A stretch of DNA of 64,000 bases from assembly GCA_029942245.1 (NCBI GenBank), contig JAOZTN010000001.1:13766-77765 (forward strand), in the 5' to 3' direction. Made by a program: the position numbers and the translations under genes. This DNA comes from B18-G4 sp003648575 (GTDB taxonomy: Bacteria > Bacteroidota > Bacteroidia > Bacteroidales > B18-G4). Of this stretch, positions 63,588 through 64,000 are shown piece by piece. Below the pieces are notes generated by a model, which was given only the letters and a program-made list of their open reading frames with translations, made no database searches and was not told the DNA's origin. Every line of letters starts with the position of its first letter. The first letter of the stretch is position 1.

Positions 63588-64000
63588 ATGAAAGCACTAA
63601 AAATTACATCAATACTCACTGCAGTTATCATTGCAAGTGGGATTAACAGCCAACTCCACGCGCAGGAACTAACAGGAAGAGATATCGTCGAGAAAGTTTA
63701 CAATCTCCCAACTGGAGGAGACCAAACCTCAGATCTTACGATGACCCTTATCAATAAAAGTGGGAAGGAAAGGATCAGAAAAATAAAACAATTCACAAAA
63801 GATATGGGCGACATGGAAAAGAGCATAATGTTTTTCCAGTCACCTGCAGACGTTAAAAACACATCATTCATGAACTGGACTTATGATGATGAAAGCAAAA
63901 GCGATGACCAGTGGATTTATCTTCCAACATTAAAAAAGGTAAAAAGAATTTCCAGCGACAGCAAAAGCGATTATTTCATGGGCTCCGACTTTACCTACGA
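63588..64000 (+). CDS. Outer-membrane lipoprotein-sorting (LolA-like) protein (partial)
   Basis: The gene runs off the right edge; about 137 residues are visible. It has a signal peptide (MKALKITSILTAVIIASGIN to about residue 27), then ELTGRDIVEKVYNLPTGGDQ and the characteristic SIMFFQSPADVKNTSFMNWTY with YLPTLKKVKRISS. These are typical of the LolA-like outer-membrane lipoprotein-sorting family that accompanies MMPL transporters. It is 23 bp after the RND gene. It probably carries lipid from the transporter across the periplasm. Confidence 0.85.
   Translation, partial: MKALKITSILTAVIIASGINSQLHAQELTGRDIVEKVYNLPTGGDQTSDLTMTLINKSGKERIRKIKQFTKDMGDMEKSIMFFQSPADVKNTSFMNWTYDDESKSDDQWIYLPTLKKVKRISSDSKSDYFMGSDFTY

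Overview
The window looks like a chromosomal segment of a Bacteroidota bacterium, probably an environmental Bacteroidales/Marinilabiliales-type organism; the exact taxon is an inference. The signs are TAnnTTTG (-7) promoter boxes, start codons with A/T-rich upstream stretches instead of strong Shine-Dalgarno sites, four secreted proteins ending in a type IX secretion (T9SS) sorting domain with a YPNP motif, a complete moxR-bat operon, and a ribosomal cluster with map directly after secY and no tuf between fusA and rpsJ.

Layout. 1-2239 (minus): a translationally coupled trio of isochorismatase-fold hydrolase, thioredoxin-reductase-like flavoprotein and an RlmN-like radical SAM protein cut by the left edge. 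2613-20982 (plus): one uninterrupted str-S10-spc-alpha superoperon from rpsL to rplQ (33 genes), including fusA, secY, map, infA, a 38-codon rpmJ and rpoA. It ends in an L17 whose tail is a tandem 17-residue acidic/lysine repeat interrupted by a 100-N assembly gap. 21075-22364: eno. 22410-28781 (minus): LuxR-type response regulator, three-PAS hybrid histidine kinase and alaS. 28887-30299: M23 peptidase and a MerR-like regulator. 30425-32950 (minus): a large leucine-rich-repeat-like T9SS protein. 33177-41575: moxR, DUF58, a BatD-like gene, batA, batB, batC, batD and batE.

41599-53878 is mostly envelope genes: a secreted C1 papain-fold peptidase, a beta-propeller T9SS protein, a fibronectin-III-like T9SS protein, an unknown exported protein with an upstream 46-residue lipoprotein, ung, an Omp85/TamA-like barrel, a FadL-family porin and an SGNH lipoprotein. 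53975-59926 holds rdgB, ddl, a three-PASTA membrane protein, a T9SS protein and rluD. The right end (60237-64000) is a TetR-cupin-RND/MMPL-LolA-like cluster, visibly richer in A+T than the ribosomal half. A near-identical 16-bp imperfect palindrome lies before both tetR and the RND gene and is the best candidate for the TetR operator.

Non-coding structure is the least ordinary part. Several intergenic spacers hold degenerate tandem arrays whose unit is always 7 bp but whose sequence differs at each site. Two small palindrome families recur: CCTCGTGGCTTGCCGCGAGG-like (three copies) and TCCTCCG...CGGAGGA-like (two), one of the latter being read as the C-terminus of a bat-operon protein. I saw no rRNA or tRNA genes, CRISPR arrays, insertion sequences, prophage or replication origin. 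The only wholly undescribed-looking elements are these repeats and the uncharacterised lipid-export-like cluster at the right edge.
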